Shown here: positions 53,970 to 63,119 of the stretch, in pieces
How positions within the stretch are numbered: position 1 is the stretch's first letter
Layout of the letters: every line of letters begins with the position of its first letter
Assembly: GCA_001724025.1 (NCBI GenBank)
Contig: MEDJ01000020.1
Location: 207,351 to 271,350, forward strand
Source: Acidobacteria bacterium SCN 69-37
GTDB lineage: Bacteria > Acidobacteriota > Vicinamibacteria > Vicinamibacterales > SCN-69-37
DNA: 64,000 bases
Reading direction: 5' to 3'
Translations under genes and position numbers: made by a program
The notes under the pieces: model-generated
Told to the model about the DNA's origin: nothing
Seen by the model: only the letters and a program-made list of their open reading frames with translations
Databases searched by the model: none

Positions 53970-56314
53970 CTCACTTGTGCGTCGACTTCTTCGAAATAGC
54001 TCTGATCGACGAGAACCTCGCGCTTCCCGCCCGCGGCCGCCGAGACGACGCCGTCCATCTCCATCATGTCGATGAGGCGGGCGGCACGGCTGAAGCCGAC
54101 GCGCAGGCGGCGCTGCAGGTAGGAAATCGAGGCCTGGCCCGTGGACACGACGATGCGTGCGGCCTCGTCGTACAACTCGTCCTTCTCGAACTCCAGCTTG
54201 TCCGGCCCGGCCTTTTCCTCGGCCGTGATCGTCGAGTCGTACACCGGTTTGCCCTGCTTGCGCAGGAAGCTGCAGAGCCGCGCCGTCTCCTGCTCGGAGA
54301 TGTACGGCCCGTGGATGCGGACCGCGCGCGACGAAGCCGGCGGCATGTAAAGCATGTCGCCCTTGCCGAGCAGCTGTTCCGCGCCGTTGCCGTCGAGGAT
54401 CGTTCGAGAGTCGATACGTGACGCCACCCGGAACGCGATGCGGGCCGGCAGGTTGGCCTTGATGACACCCGTGATGACGTCGACCGACGGCCGCTGCGTG
54501 GCGAGGATCAGGTGGATCCCGACGGCACGCGCCATCTGCGCCAGGCGGCAGATCGATTCCTCGACCTCCTTGCCGGCCACCATCATCAGGTCCGCCAGCT
54601 CGTCGATGATGACCACCACGAAGGGCAGGGTGGTCACCGGCTTGCCGTCCGGCCCCTTGGCCTCGGCGTCCTCGGTGAGCGCCGCGCGGACGTTGCGGTT
54701 GAACTGCTCGATGTTGCGCACGCCGTGCGCGGCGAGCAGCTTGTAGCGCTCTTCCATTTCCCGCACGGCCCAGCGCAGCGCATTGGCCGCCTGCTTCGGA
54801 TCGACGACGACCGGCGTCAGCAGGTGGGGGATGTCCTCGTACATGCCCAGCTCGAGCCGCTTCGGGTCGATCATGATGAAGCGGACTTCGTCCGGCGTGG
54901 ACCGGAACAGGACACTGCTGATCATCGCGTTCACGCTCACCGACTTGCCGGCGCCTGTCGATCCGGCAATCAGCAGGTGCGGCATCGTCGCCAGATCGCT
55001 GACGAACGGTTCGCCGTGGATCGTCTTGCCGAGCGTCAGTGTCAGCCGCGACGCCGACCGCGCGAAGACGTCGGACTCGAGCAACTCCCGCAGCGTGATG
55101 GCCTCGCGCCGCGCATTCGGGATCTGGATGCCGACGGTCGACTTGCCGGGAATGCGATCGATGAGCACGGACTCGGCCTGCATCGCGAGACACAGATCGT
55201 CGGCCAGGCCGGTGATCCGGCTGTACTTCACGCCCGCGTCGGGCTTGAACTCGTAGGTCGTGACCACGGGCCCCGGATGGATCTGGACGACGGATCCAGC
55301 TACGGAGAACTCGCGGCACTTTTCCTCGAGCAGCCGCGCGGCCTCCATCAGGTCGCGCTCGTCGATCTTCTGCTGTTCCTTCGGTGCGTCGAGCAGCGTC
55401 ATGGGCGGCAGCTGATAGCCGCCCTGGCGACGCTCCACGGGACTGCGCGTTTCGGTCTCGCCAAGCGGCAGCGGCTGTGGAACCGGCGCGGGCTGCGGCC
55501 GACGGATCGCGGGCGGACGTGCGGCACGCGCGGCCGGCCTCTCGTCCTCGTCGTCGACCTCTTCGTCCGCGTCCTCGTCGTCGCGGGTCTTGAGGCGCGC
55601 GGCGCGCGCGGCCCGGACCTTCTCGGCCGCGTCAGCGGCCTTCGTCTCGATCTCCGGCGCCCGGTCGCGTCCGGCCTTCTTCACCTGCTTCTCGACGATC
55701 TGCTGGCGGGCCTTGTCGCGTCGGCGCTCCTCGCGCCAGTCCTTCCAGCGCGCCATCAGCCCACGCTCGAGACGCAGGCGCTGAGCGAGACCCGACGCGG
55801 CGCGTCCCAGCGAAACGTGGGTCGCCAGCAACACGGACAGCGCGATGAGCGTCAGCAGCAGGACCGTGGCGCCCGTGCGGTTGAGATAGGCCGAAAGCAC
55901 CGTCGACGCAACCGTGCCCAGCAGGCCACCGGCCCCGGCCTCGCTGCCCGGGTCGATCGCGCCGAACGCCAGCGAGAGCAGACCGGCCACGCACGTCATG
56001 AACAGCGCCACGCCGGCGAGCTTGGTGTAGCCCGCGTCGATGTCCGTGCACCAGAAGTAATGCCAGGCCACGAACCCGACCGCCAGCGGCACGAGATAGG
56101 CCGTGTACCCGAAGAGCTGCAGCGAGGCCATGGCGAGGAACGCACCGAAGCGGCCCGCGAAGTTGGCGACCTCCGACGAAGCGACGTCGTTGAAGAACCA
56201 GACGGGATCGGCCGGATCGTAGGTGACGAGGGCTAGGATCCACAGCAGCGCGCCGGCGAACAGCGCCACGCCGGCGAATTCACTGACACGACGAGAGAGG
56301 GCTGCTTCGGCCAC
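53966..56314 (-). CDS. ftsK: DNA translocase FtsK
   Basis: 782 aa. Four N-terminal membrane helices (about 15-160) are followed by a charged linker and the motor domain with LLIAGSTGAGKSVSVN (Walker A, about 450), FVVVIIDELADLMMVAGKEVEE (Walker B) and ATQRPSVDVITG. The C-terminal winged-helix gamma domain (SISYLQRRLRVGFSRAARLIDMMEMDGVV) reads KOPS-type sites. The GTG at 56314 follows GAGGAG. It lies nine bases after rnj and overlaps the amidase start. Confidence 0.95.
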   Translation of the reverse strand: MAEAALSRRVSEFAGVALFAGALLWILALVTYDPADPVWFFNDVASSEVANFAGRFGAFLAMASLQLFGYTAYLVPLAVGFVAWHYFWCTDIDAGYTKLAGVALFMTCVAGLLSLAFGAIDPGSEAGAGGLLGTVASTVLSAYLNRTGATVLLLTLIALSVLLATHVSLGRAASGLAQRLRLERGLMARWKDWREERRRDKARQQIVEKQVKKAGRDRAPEIETKAADAAEKVRAARAARLKTRDDEDADEEVDDEDERPAARAARPPAIRRPQPAPVPQPLPLGETETRSPVERRQGGYQLPPMTLLDAPKEQQKIDERDLMEAARLLEEKCREFSVAGSVVQIHPGPVVTTYEFKPDAGVKYSRITGLADDLCLAMQAESVLIDRIPGKSTVGIQIPNARREAITLRELLESDVFARSASRLTLTLGKTIHGEPFVSDLATMPHLLIAGSTGAGKSVSVNAMISSVLFRSTPDEVRFIMIDPKRLELGMYEDIPHLLTPVVVDPKQAANALRWAVREMEERYKLLAAHGVRNIEQFNRNVRAALTEDAEAKGPDGKPVTTLPFVVVIIDELADLMMVAGKEVEESICRLAQMARAVGIHLILATQRPSVDVITGVIKANLPARIAFRVASRIDSRTILDGNGAEQLLGKGDMLYMPPASSRAVRIHGPYISEQETARLCSFLRKQGKPVYDSTITAEEKAGPDKLEFEKDELYDEAARIVVSTGQASISYLQRRLRVGFSRAARLIDMMEMDGVVSAAAGGKREVLVDQSYFEEVDAQVR

Positions 56315-56323
56315 GGGATCTCC

Positions 56324-58009
56324 TCAAACCTCCATCACGACCGGCAGAATCAGCGGCCGGCGGCCCACGCGACGCCGGAACACCCGCTGGAGTTCCTGGC
56401 GCACGCGTTCCTTCAGCAGGCCCGGATCCGTGCGCTCTTCGGCCGGTGCGGCGGCCAGCGCCCGCGTCAGGACGCCCGGCAGGTCACGCAGCACGTCGTC
56501 GTGCTTCGGATCGACGGCCAGGCCACGCGTGATGATCTCGGGCATCGACTCGATCTCGCCCGACTGGCCGTCGATGACGACCACCGGCACGACCAGGCCG
56601 TCGCCGGCCAGGTGCCGCCTGTCGCGCAGCACCTCGTCGACGATTTCGCCAGACCGCGTCCCGTCGATCAGGACACGACCCGTGTGAACCCGGTCGGCAA
56701 TCCGGCCGCCCTCGTCGTCGAACCGGATCACGTCGCCATCCTGGGCCATCAGCACCGTCGCCGCCGGCGCCACGAGCCGCGCCATGCGCGCATGACGGGC
56801 CTGTTGCCGGTACTCCCCGTGTATCGGGACGAAAAAGCGCGGCTGCACCAGCGAAAGTACCAGTTTCAACTCTTCGCCGCTGCCATGACCCGAAACATGG
56901 ACGCGTTTCTGGTCATCCGACACAATATGGGCCCCCCGGCGCGCGAGGTGGTTCATCACGCGGCCCACGGCTTTCTCGTTCCCCGGGATGACGCGGGCCG
57001 AGAAGACGACCGTGTCATCGGACTCGATGTGGATGTGGCGGTGGTCGTCGATGGCCATGCGGGGCAGCGCCGCCATCGGCTCGCCCTGCGACCCCGTGCA
57101 GAGGCACAGGACGTCCTCCGGCGCATGGTCGCGGACGTCGCTGTCGCGGATCTGGAGCCCGGCGGGGATCCGCAGGTACCCGAGCCGCTCGGCCGTCTGC
57201 GACATGTGCTGCATGCCGCGGCCGACGAACGCTACCCGCCGCTCGAACTGCTCGGCCAGGTCGACGAGGACCTGCAGCCGGTACACACTCGACGAGAACG
57301 CGGCGACGATGATCCGCCCCGGCGCGTTGCTGAAGACTTCCTCGAAGCCGTCGATGACCGTCCGCTCGGATCCAGTGAAGCCCTCGCGGTCGGCGTTCGT
57401 ACTGTCCGAGAGCAGCGCGAGCACGCCCTGCGCGCCGAGTTCGGCGAGCCGGTGCATGTCGAAGGGCTGGCCGTCGAGCGGCGTCTGGTCGATCTTGAAG
57501 TCGCCCGTGTGCACGATGACGCCGGCCGGCGTGTGGATGGCCAGCGCCACGCAGTCGGGCATGCTGTGCGTCACGCGCAGGAATTCGACGCGCAGCGGGC
57601 CGACCTCGACGATCTGCCTCGGCTGGATGGTGTGCAGCCGATCGCCGGGATCCAGCCCGTGCTCCTCGAGCTTCGGGCGGACGAGCGCCAGCGTGAACGG
57701 CGTGCCGTAAATCGGCCCCTGGAACCGCGTGAAGATGTGCGGCACCGCCCCGATGTGATCCTCGTGACCGTGCGTGAGCACGAGCGCGCGCACGTCGTAC
57801 CGCTCGAGCGCCGAGATGTCGGGAATGACCAGGTCGACCCCGAACAACTCGGGCTCGGGGAACATCACGCCGGCGTCGACGAGCAGCGCGGTCTCGCCGC
57901 AGGCGACGAGCAGCATGTTCATGCCGAACTCGCCGAGCCCGCCAAGCGGAATGATGTCGACGGCCGGCGACGGCCCTGTCGGATGCTCACGATCGAACAA
58001 ACGGAACAC
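56324..58009 (-). CDS. rnj: Ribonuclease J
   Basis: 561 aa metallo-beta-lactamase/beta-CASP ribonuclease. The zinc motif LTHGHEDHIGAVPH, HTGDFKIDQTP and LLSDSTNADREGFTGSER are present, as is the C-terminal HVSGHGSGEELKLVLSLVQPRFFVPIHGEYRQ. It acts in 5'-end dependent mRNA decay and rRNA maturation. The GTG at 58009 gives the normal family length; the frame open upstream of it (about 80 codons) is not conserved. No RNase E is in view. Confidence 0.92.
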   Translation of the reverse strand: MFRLFDREHPTGPSPAVDIIPLGGLGEFGMNMLLVACGETALLVDAGVMFPEPELFGVDLVIPDISALERYDVRALVLTHGHEDHIGAVPHIFTRFQGPIYGTPFTLALVRPKLEEHGLDPGDRLHTIQPRQIVEVGPLRVEFLRVTHSMPDCVALAIHTPAGVIVHTGDFKIDQTPLDGQPFDMHRLAELGAQGVLALLSDSTNADREGFTGSERTVIDGFEEVFSNAPGRIIVAAFSSSVYRLQVLVDLAEQFERRVAFVGRGMQHMSQTAERLGYLRIPAGLQIRDSDVRDHAPEDVLCLCTGSQGEPMAALPRMAIDDHRHIHIESDDTVVFSARVIPGNEKAVGRVMNHLARRGAHIVSDDQKRVHVSGHGSGEELKLVLSLVQPRFFVPIHGEYRQQARHARMARLVAPAATVLMAQDGDVIRFDDEGGRIADRVHTGRVLIDGTRSGEIVDEVLRDRRHLAGDGLVVPVVVIDGQSGEIESMPEIITRGLAVDPKHDDVLRDLPGVLTRALAAAPAEERTDPGLLKERVRQELQRVFRRRVGRRPLILPVVMEV

Positions 58010-58154
58010 TCCACGAATCCGGACGACTCCCGTACGGGCCGCGAATCCGCGGCCGCCGGTCGACCCACGACGCGGGCGCGTCGTCGGACAGGATGATTCG
58101 TCCGGCCTGGTGGATCGCTGGGAGAGACCCGGGACAGGCAGGAAACGACGAGGA

Positions 58155-59072
58155 CTATAACATGCGGGGCGTACGCACGTCGTGGAACAGGTCGGCCAGT
58201 CGCGCCATTTCGGCCGGTTCGAGCGTTTCCGGCCGCCGGCGGCCATCAATCCCGGCCAGGGCCAGCACGGCCGGGGCCGTCGGGTCGAACCCCTTGAGCG
58301 CGTTGGTCAGCGTCTTCCGGCGCTGCCCGAACATCGCCTTCACCATCCGTTCGAACAGTGCCTCGTCGACCACGCGCACGGCCGGCGGACCGAACGCGAG
58401 GTGGATGACCGACGACCGCACCTTCGGCGCGGGCTTGAAGGCCGTGGACGGCAGATCGAGCCGCCGGGTGATCCGCGCGTGCTGGCCGAGCAGCACCGTC
58501 AGCACGCCGTAGTCCTTCGTGCCGGGCCTGGCCACGAGCCTGTCGGCCATTTCTCGCTGCACCATCACCGTGGCGTCGGCGAACGCCCCCTCACGTCTGT
58601 GCCAGTCGATCAGGCGGACCAGGATGGGCGACGCGATGTAGTACGGCAGGTTGCCGACGATGCGGAACCGCCGTGCGGGTCTGTCGGCTGCCGCGGCATC
58701 GGGCGGCCGCTGCGGTTCGAGGCCGGTGAGCACCGGAAACACGTCCGCGGTCAGCACGTCACCCGTCATCACGGTGACGTTGCGCGGGACGGAGCCGGCG
58801 AGGGCCGCCACGAGATCGCGATCGACCTCCACGGCCAGAATCGGCGCGCCGGTGGCGGCCAGCGGCAGCGTCAGGGCGCCAGTGCCCGGACCGATCTCGA
58901 GGAACACGTCGCCGGGCTCCGGCGCGATGGCCTCCACGACCTTGCGCGCCCACGGTGGCAGCAGGAAGTGCTGGCCGAAGCGCTTGCGGGGCCGCGGTTT
59001 CGACGCCGCGGCCCGGGGGACGCGCGGCCGGCGCGTGGCAGGTGCCCGGTGAGGTGGGCGCGACGACGTCAT
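58155..59072 (-). CDS. rsmA: 16S rRNA dimethyladenosine transferase
   Basis: 305 aa. After a basic N-terminal extension comes RKRFGQHFLLPPWARKVV, the SAM site EIGPGTGALTLPLA and the catalytic NLPYYIASPILVRLI. RsmA (KsgA) dimethylates A1518 and A1519. It overlaps the membrane protein gene at its start (ATGA) and leaves 145 bases before rnj. Confidence 0.94.
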   Translation of the reverse strand: MTSSRPPHRAPATRRPRVPRAAASKPRPRKRFGQHFLLPPWARKVVEAIAPEPGDVFLEIGPGTGALTLPLAATGAPILAVEVDRDLVAALAGSVPRNVTVMTGDVLTADVFPVLTGLEPQRPPDAAAADRPARRFRIVGNLPYYIASPILVRLIDWHRREGAFADATVMVQREMADRLVARPGTKDYGVLTVLLGQHARITRRLDLPSTAFKPAPKVRSSVIHLAFGPPAVRVVDEALFERMVKAMFGQRRKTLTNALKGFDPTAPAVLALAGIDGRRRPETLEPAEMARLADLFHDVRTPRML

Positions 59073-60907
59073 TCGGTGGCTGTTCCAGTGTGCTGCTGCA
59101 TGGTCAGGAGGACGATCTCACCCGGCACGCCGGGCACCGCAATATGCCACAGGTTCTCGTCGTCGCCGTCAAACGCGAGCGACGCCAGGATCGTCCCCGT
59201 GGTCGGCGCGATGAACGCCCCGCGCAGCGGCGCCGTCGATCGCAGGTGAATCATGGGCGCTTCGCCCGTCGGATGGATCACGAGCAGGAACCGATCATCG
59301 TCGCCGAACGTCGTCGCCCGGAGATCGTGCCACGCGCGGACGAGGGTCACGGCCCCGGCCGGACGTGCGACGAGCGCCGGCCAGTCCGTGTCGAGATACA
59401 CGCGACGCACGTGTGCCTCGGCCGCTGCGGGCCAGGCCGCGTCATCGTCGTGAATCACCGCGACGTCGCGTCCCGGGGCCACGACGAAGTCATACGTACC
59501 GCCGCGACGGTTCGCGTAGCACAGCGTACCTGTCACCTGGCACTGCGGCGGGAGCGGCGCGGGCAGGCACGGGATGGGCCACACGGGCTCGCCGGCTCCG
59601 CGGGACGCGAGGAGAATCTTCGCGCAGCCTGCCGACGTCATCGGCACCCTGGTGCCCTCGACGTGCGCCAGGGTTTCGGCAAAGACCTCGGGCAGCGGAT
59701 TGTTCCACGCCGCGTGCTGCGTCCAGAGCCACGAAGCGAGCCGCGTCGGCTCACGCGCGTTCTGCGGCACGCCGGGGTGAAAGGCGATGAGACTGCCGAA
59801 CGCCGAGACGACAGCGGCGACGGCGAGCACGCGCTGGCCGAGACGACCCGACACCTGTCGCCACGGCATCCAGACCGCCAGCGACAGCGGAATGAACCAC
59901 AACGCGTAGCGCGTCAGGCTCGGGGTGCCGCCGTGGTGCGGATTGCTCGTCTGTGCGAAGGCGTAGAGGAACACGGCCGCCGACGCGACGGCCACGGCGC
60001 TCGTGGCGCTGGTGAGTGTGCGCGGGTGGCGGACAGCCAGCCAGACGGCCGCAGTGGCCGTCGCAATCAGGAAGATCGGGAAGTTGCCGATCAGGCCGAT
60101 CGAGGGATCGAAGACGCTGGCCGCCAGTTCGGTCCCTGTCGGAAACCCGGGCCGGGTGGCGTAGAGCAGCAGCGACGGCGTGCCGTGCCGCACGTAGGTG
60201 TAGATCGGTTGCAGTACGGCCAGTCCGCCACCGACGACGGCCGCGGCGAGCAGGCGTCGATCGGTGAAGAACGCCCATCCGCGTTCGACAAGTACGGCCA
60301 CGCCGACGAGTAATGCCACAATCGTGAGCGGTGGATTCTGTGTGGCGGCTGCGCCGGAGGCGACGAGCGCCCACCACGGGCGCTCGCGCAGCGAGACGAT
60401 GGCGATCGCGAGCAGCGCGACGGTGAACACCTCCGTGTGCGCCTTGTCGAGCCACCAGACGAGCGGACTGGCAACGAGCAGCGTGGTCGCCGCCGCGCCC
60501 GCGCGTGGCAGCACCAGGTGCAATGCCAGGCCGACGAGCAGCAGATTGAGCGCGGTGAAACCGTTCAGCGGCGAGATGCCGATGACGTCCGCCATCCACA
60601 CGAACGGCGTGGCCAGCAGCGCGTAGAACCAGAAGTGCAGGAAGTCGCGCCGACGATCGGCCCCGGCCACGGAGGTCTGCTCGATGCTCCATGCGGCCAG
60701 CGCCGGATCGATTGTCCCGACGCGCCGCTCGATGGCCCCGATCGCCTGCCGGCCCAGCGAGGGCCGATTGAGACTGGCGAAGTTCAGCGCCTGTGCCAGG
60801 TACTCGGCACCGTCGCCGACCAGTCGCGGCGCCGATCCCGCGATCAGGCACAGGGCCAGCGCGAGCGCTGCGATCAGGCGCGTGCGGTGTTCAGGCACGG
60901 CGGTCAC
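59069..60907 (-). CDS. Polytopic membrane protein, glycosyltransferase GT-C-like
   Basis: 612 aa with about ten hydrophobic helices in the first 400 residues and a soluble C-terminal domain of about 200. The first loop has GDGAEYLAQALNF, reminiscent of the acidic loop of GT-C lipid-sugar dependent glycosyltransferases, but the usual catalytic Asp arrangement is not certain. No specific family is named. It overlaps both neighbours (rsmA and the metallopeptidase gene) and so shares their transcript. Confidence 0.6.
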   Translation of the reverse strand: MTAVPEHRTRLIAALALALCLIAGSAPRLVGDGAEYLAQALNFASLNRPSLGRQAIGAIERRVGTIDPALAAWSIEQTSVAGADRRRDFLHFWFYALLATPFVWMADVIGISPLNGFTALNLLLVGLALHLVLPRAGAAATTLLVASPLVWWLDKAHTEVFTVALLAIAIVSLRERPWWALVASGAAATQNPPLTIVALLVGVAVLVERGWAFFTDRRLLAAAVVGGGLAVLQPIYTYVRHGTPSLLLYATRPGFPTGTELAASVFDPSIGLIGNFPIFLIATATAAVWLAVRHPRTLTSATSAVAVASAAVFLYAFAQTSNPHHGGTPSLTRYALWFIPLSLAVWMPWRQVSGRLGQRVLAVAAVVSAFGSLIAFHPGVPQNAREPTRLASWLWTQHAAWNNPLPEVFAETLAHVEGTRVPMTSAGCAKILLASRGAGEPVWPIPCLPAPLPPQCQVTGTLCYANRRGGTYDFVVAPGRDVAVIHDDDAAWPAAAEAHVRRVYLDTDWPALVARPAGAVTLVRAWHDLRATTFGDDDRFLLVIHPTGEAPMIHLRSTAPLRGAFIAPTTGTILASLAFDGDDENLWHIAVPGVPGEIVLLTMQQHTGTATE

Positions 60908-61308
60908 TGTTCCGCATCGGGCTCGTCGTGTCCGTGCCAGTACTGGTCTTCGATGGCCTCGATTTCTTCCTCGGACAGGCCGAAATAGTGACCGATTTCG
61001 TGAATCAGGGTCTCGCCGATGGCCACGACCACATCGTCGTCATCGTCGCTCGCGTCCTCGATCGGCCCCTGGAACAGCGTCACCTTGTCGGGCAGGGCAT
61101 TGCCGTGCGCCCACTCACGCTCGGTGAGCGGCGTCCCTTCGTACAGCCCGAGCAGCGTGTCGGGCGGTTCGATGTCCACCGACACGAGTTGCGCGTCCGA
61201 CGGCTCGTCTTCGACGACGATCGCGATGTTCACGAGCGCGTCCCGGAACGCCTCGGGAATGGAGTCGAGGGCCTCGTCGACCAGGCGCAGGAACGCTGCG
61301 CGGGTCAC
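60904..61308 (-). CDS. Minimal zincin-like metallopeptidase (DUF1025 type)
   Basis: 134 aa. Near the C-terminus is ETLIHEIGHYFGLSEEEI, an HExxH zinc site with a following acid, in the 'zinicin-like' family of very short metallopeptidases. LLGLYEGTPLTERE is also conserved. The function of the family is unknown. The GTG at 61308 overlaps the nth stop (GTGA). Confidence 0.85.
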   Translation of the reverse strand: MTRAAFLRLVDEALDSIPEAFRDALVNIAIVVEDEPSDAQLVSVDIEPPDTLLGLYEGTPLTEREWAHGNALPDKVTLFQGPIEDASDDDDDVVVAIGETLIHEIGHYFGLSEEEIEAIEDQYWHGHDEPDAEQ

Positions 61309-62051
61309 GATCGTCCCGTGCGGCGCGTCCGGGGCGCCGCAGGTGAGAGCGCCGCGTAATAGGCGCAGTCCGGCCGCAACTGACAGCGGTCGCACAGCGG
61401 CTTCGGCTTGCAGATGCGGCGGCCGTGCAGGATGAGCGTGTCGGACGCCCGCGTCCAGCGTTCGGCGGGCAGCAGCGCACAGAGCGCCGCCTCGGCACGC
61501 ACGGCATCGTCGGTGTGCACCAGGCCGATCCGGTTGGCCACGCGGAGTACGTGACGATCGACGGGCAGACCGGGAATGCCAAGCGCGTGGCCCAGGACCA
61601 CGTTGGCGGTCTTGCGCCCCACGCCCGGCAGCGCGACGAGCGCCTCCATCGACGCCGGCACCTCGCCGTCGTGCTCGGCGACGAGCGCGCGAGCCATGCC
61701 CGACAGCGCGCGCGCCTTCATCCGGAAGAAGCCCGTGGGCTGGACGAGCGGCTCGAGGTCGGCGGAGTCGGCGGCCGCCAGCGCGCGGGCATCGGGGTAG
61801 GCGGCAAACAGTGCCGGCGTGACGCTGTTGACACGCGCGTCGGTGCACTGCGCCGACAGGATCGTGGCCGCCAGCAGTTCGAACGGCGTTCGGTAGACGA
61901 GTTCCGTGTCGGCATCCGGGTGCATGGCGTCGAGCCGATCGAAGATCGAGGTCACGAGCGCCGGGGGCAGGCCGGCCGACGTCTGGGGCAGCGGCTTCGG
62001 CGACCGGCCCGATGCCTGGTTCGGCACTGACGTACGGCGACGCGGACTCAT
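61305..62051 (-). CDS. nth: Endonuclease III
   Basis: 248 aa base-excision glycosylase/AP lyase. The helix-hairpin-helix LVALPGVGRKTANVVLG contains the catalytic Lys, with the catalytic Asp in LPVDRHVLRVANR. The iron-sulfur loop is CKPKPLCDRCQLRPDC, i.e. C-x5-C-x2-C-x5-C, one residue shorter in the first gap than the common C-x6-C pattern. It lies 14 bases after the DUF3467 gene in a lexA-headed run, fitting a DNA-repair role. Confidence 0.92.
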   Translation of the reverse strand: MSPRRRTSVPNQASGRSPKPLPQTSAGLPPALVTSIFDRLDAMHPDADTELVYRTPFELLAATILSAQCTDARVNSVTPALFAAYPDARALAAADSADLEPLVQPTGFFRMKARALSGMARALVAEHDGEVPASMEALVALPGVGRKTANVVLGHALGIPGLPVDRHVLRVANRIGLVHTDDAVRAEAALCALLPAERWTRASDTLILHGRRICKPKPLCDRCQLRPDCAYYAALSPAAPRTRRTGRS

Positions 62052-62065
62052 GGAGACGCCTCGAC

Positions 62066-62398
62066 TCAGTGCAGCGGTCCCTTCGACCAGGCGGCCGGCG
62101 GTTCGGCGGCCGCGGCCGCTTCCTGTACCGCACGAACCTGCTCCTGGAGCGCGGCAATCAGGCCGGGAATGACGCCGAAGGGCAGCGCAATGCGCGCGAT
62201 GACCGGCGCCTTGATCGTGTGCGAGGTCTCGGCCGACTGGACATCGCGGTCCGAGAGCGGCCGCACGTCACAGAAGGTGAGGGTCATATCGAACGGCGTG
62301 TGCGCCACCGCGCAGAAGTTCGCGTAGTCGCGGCGCGCAGCCGTGCCGTCGGCTGGTTCGTCCGGCAGGATCGTGAAGTTGATCGGTTTGGTGCTCAT
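62066..62398 (-). CDS. DUF3467 protein
   Basis: 110 aa with the DUF3467 pattern: ARRDYANFCAVAHTPFDMTLTFCDV, then IARIALPFGVIPGLIAALQEQVRAV. Function unknown; such proteins are small cytoplasmic beta-rich proteins found in many phyla. It lies 16 bases after lexA and 14 before nth. Confidence 0.8.
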   Translation of the reverse strand: MSTKPINFTILPDEPADGTAARRDYANFCAVAHTPFDMTLTFCDVRPLSDRDVQSAETSHTIKAPVIARIALPFGVIPGLIAALQEQVRAVQEAAAAAEPPAAWSKGPLH

Positions 62399-62414
62399 GC
62401 GGTCTCCGCGGCCC

Positions 62415-63020
62415 TCAGTACTTGCGCATCATCCCGACGACGACGCCCTGCACCTGGACCGCGGAGGGATCGTAGAACATCGGCTGCATGGTCGGGTTGG
62501 CCGGCTGGAGCCGGACGCGGCCGTTTTCGCGATAGAACTTCTTCAGCGTGACGTCCTGTCCGCCTACGAGGGCGATGACCATCTCGCCGTTGTCGGCCGT
62601 GCGCCGGTCCTCCACGACCACGAAATCGCCGTCGCGGATCTGTTCGTCGATCATCGAATCGCCCTTCACGCGCAGGACGTAGCTGTCGCGCTTGCCGGCG
62701 AAATCCTCCGGCACGGCAATCGTGTCGTTCGACGGGACCGCCTCGATGGGGACGCCGGCGGCGACGTAGCCGAGCAGCGGCAGTTCGAGCGCACGCTGTG
62801 CCGTGGGCGCGGCCAGCAGTTCCACCGACCGGCTGCGATTCCACGAACGCCTGATGAACCCCTTGTCGACGAGGTTCGTGAGGTGCTTGTGGACGGTCGC
62901 GAGCGACGAGAGGTTGAAGCGCTTGCCGATTTCCTCGAGGCTCGGCGCGTAGCCGTGCCGCTGAATGAAGTCCTGCAGGTAGTCGAGGATCTCGCGTTGG
63001 CGTTTCGTGAGCGGTTGCAC
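62415..63020 (-). CDS. lexA: SOS repressor LexA
   Basis: 201 aa. A winged-helix DNA-binding domain (TKRQREILDYLQDFIQRHGYAPSLEEIGKRFNLSSLATVHKHL) is followed by the self-cleavage domain with the Ala-Gly bond in YVAAGVP (88/89), Ser in GDSM (122) and Lys in VTLKKFY (160). RecA-stimulated cleavage releases SOS genes. The GTG at 63020 has GGAGGGG upstream. It heads a transcript with DUF3467, nth and others. The recognition helix departs from the E. coli type, so the operator is likely different. Confidence 0.94.
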   Translation of the reverse strand: MQPLTKRQREILDYLQDFIQRHGYAPSLEEIGKRFNLSSLATVHKHLTNLVDKGFIRRSWNRSRSVELLAAPTAQRALELPLLGYVAAGVPIEAVPSNDTIAVPEDFAGKRDSYVLRVKGDSMIDEQIRDGDFVVVEDRRTADNGEMVIALVGGQDVTLKKFYRENGRVRLQPANPTMQPMFYDPSAVQVQGVVVGMMRKY

Positions 63021-63044
63021 CAGAGCCCCTCCAGATGGCTCCGG

Positions 63045-63073
63045 ACTATATGCAAAGAAAAAGCGAAAATCAA
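63045..63073 (-). promoter_or_regulatory. Sigma-70 promoter of lexA
   Basis: On the minus strand TTGATT (63073-63068), exactly 17 bases, then TATAGT (63050-63045). Start expected near 63038, with an 18-base leader carrying the ribosome site. The stretch is unusually AT-rich for this genome. No known LexA box (GAAC-N4-GTTC or GTTC-N7-GTTC) was seen in it. Confidence 0.7.
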
Positions 63074-63119
63074 GGGGCGAGGGAATTAGGCCTTTCGCAG
63101 ACCCACGATGACTAGCCCT

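Noticed and set aside
53970..55319. N-terminal extension of the amidase frame over ftsK
   Set aside because: A signal peptide starts at 53969 and the upstream frame is an out-of-frame shadow of ftsK.
54512..56236. Long plus-strand frame over ftsK
   Set aside because: Antisense shadow of ftsK; no motifs, no ribosome site, no neighbours on that strand.
56501..58096. Long plus-strand frame over the RNase J gene
   Set aside because: Antisense shadow of a clearly identified RNase J gene.
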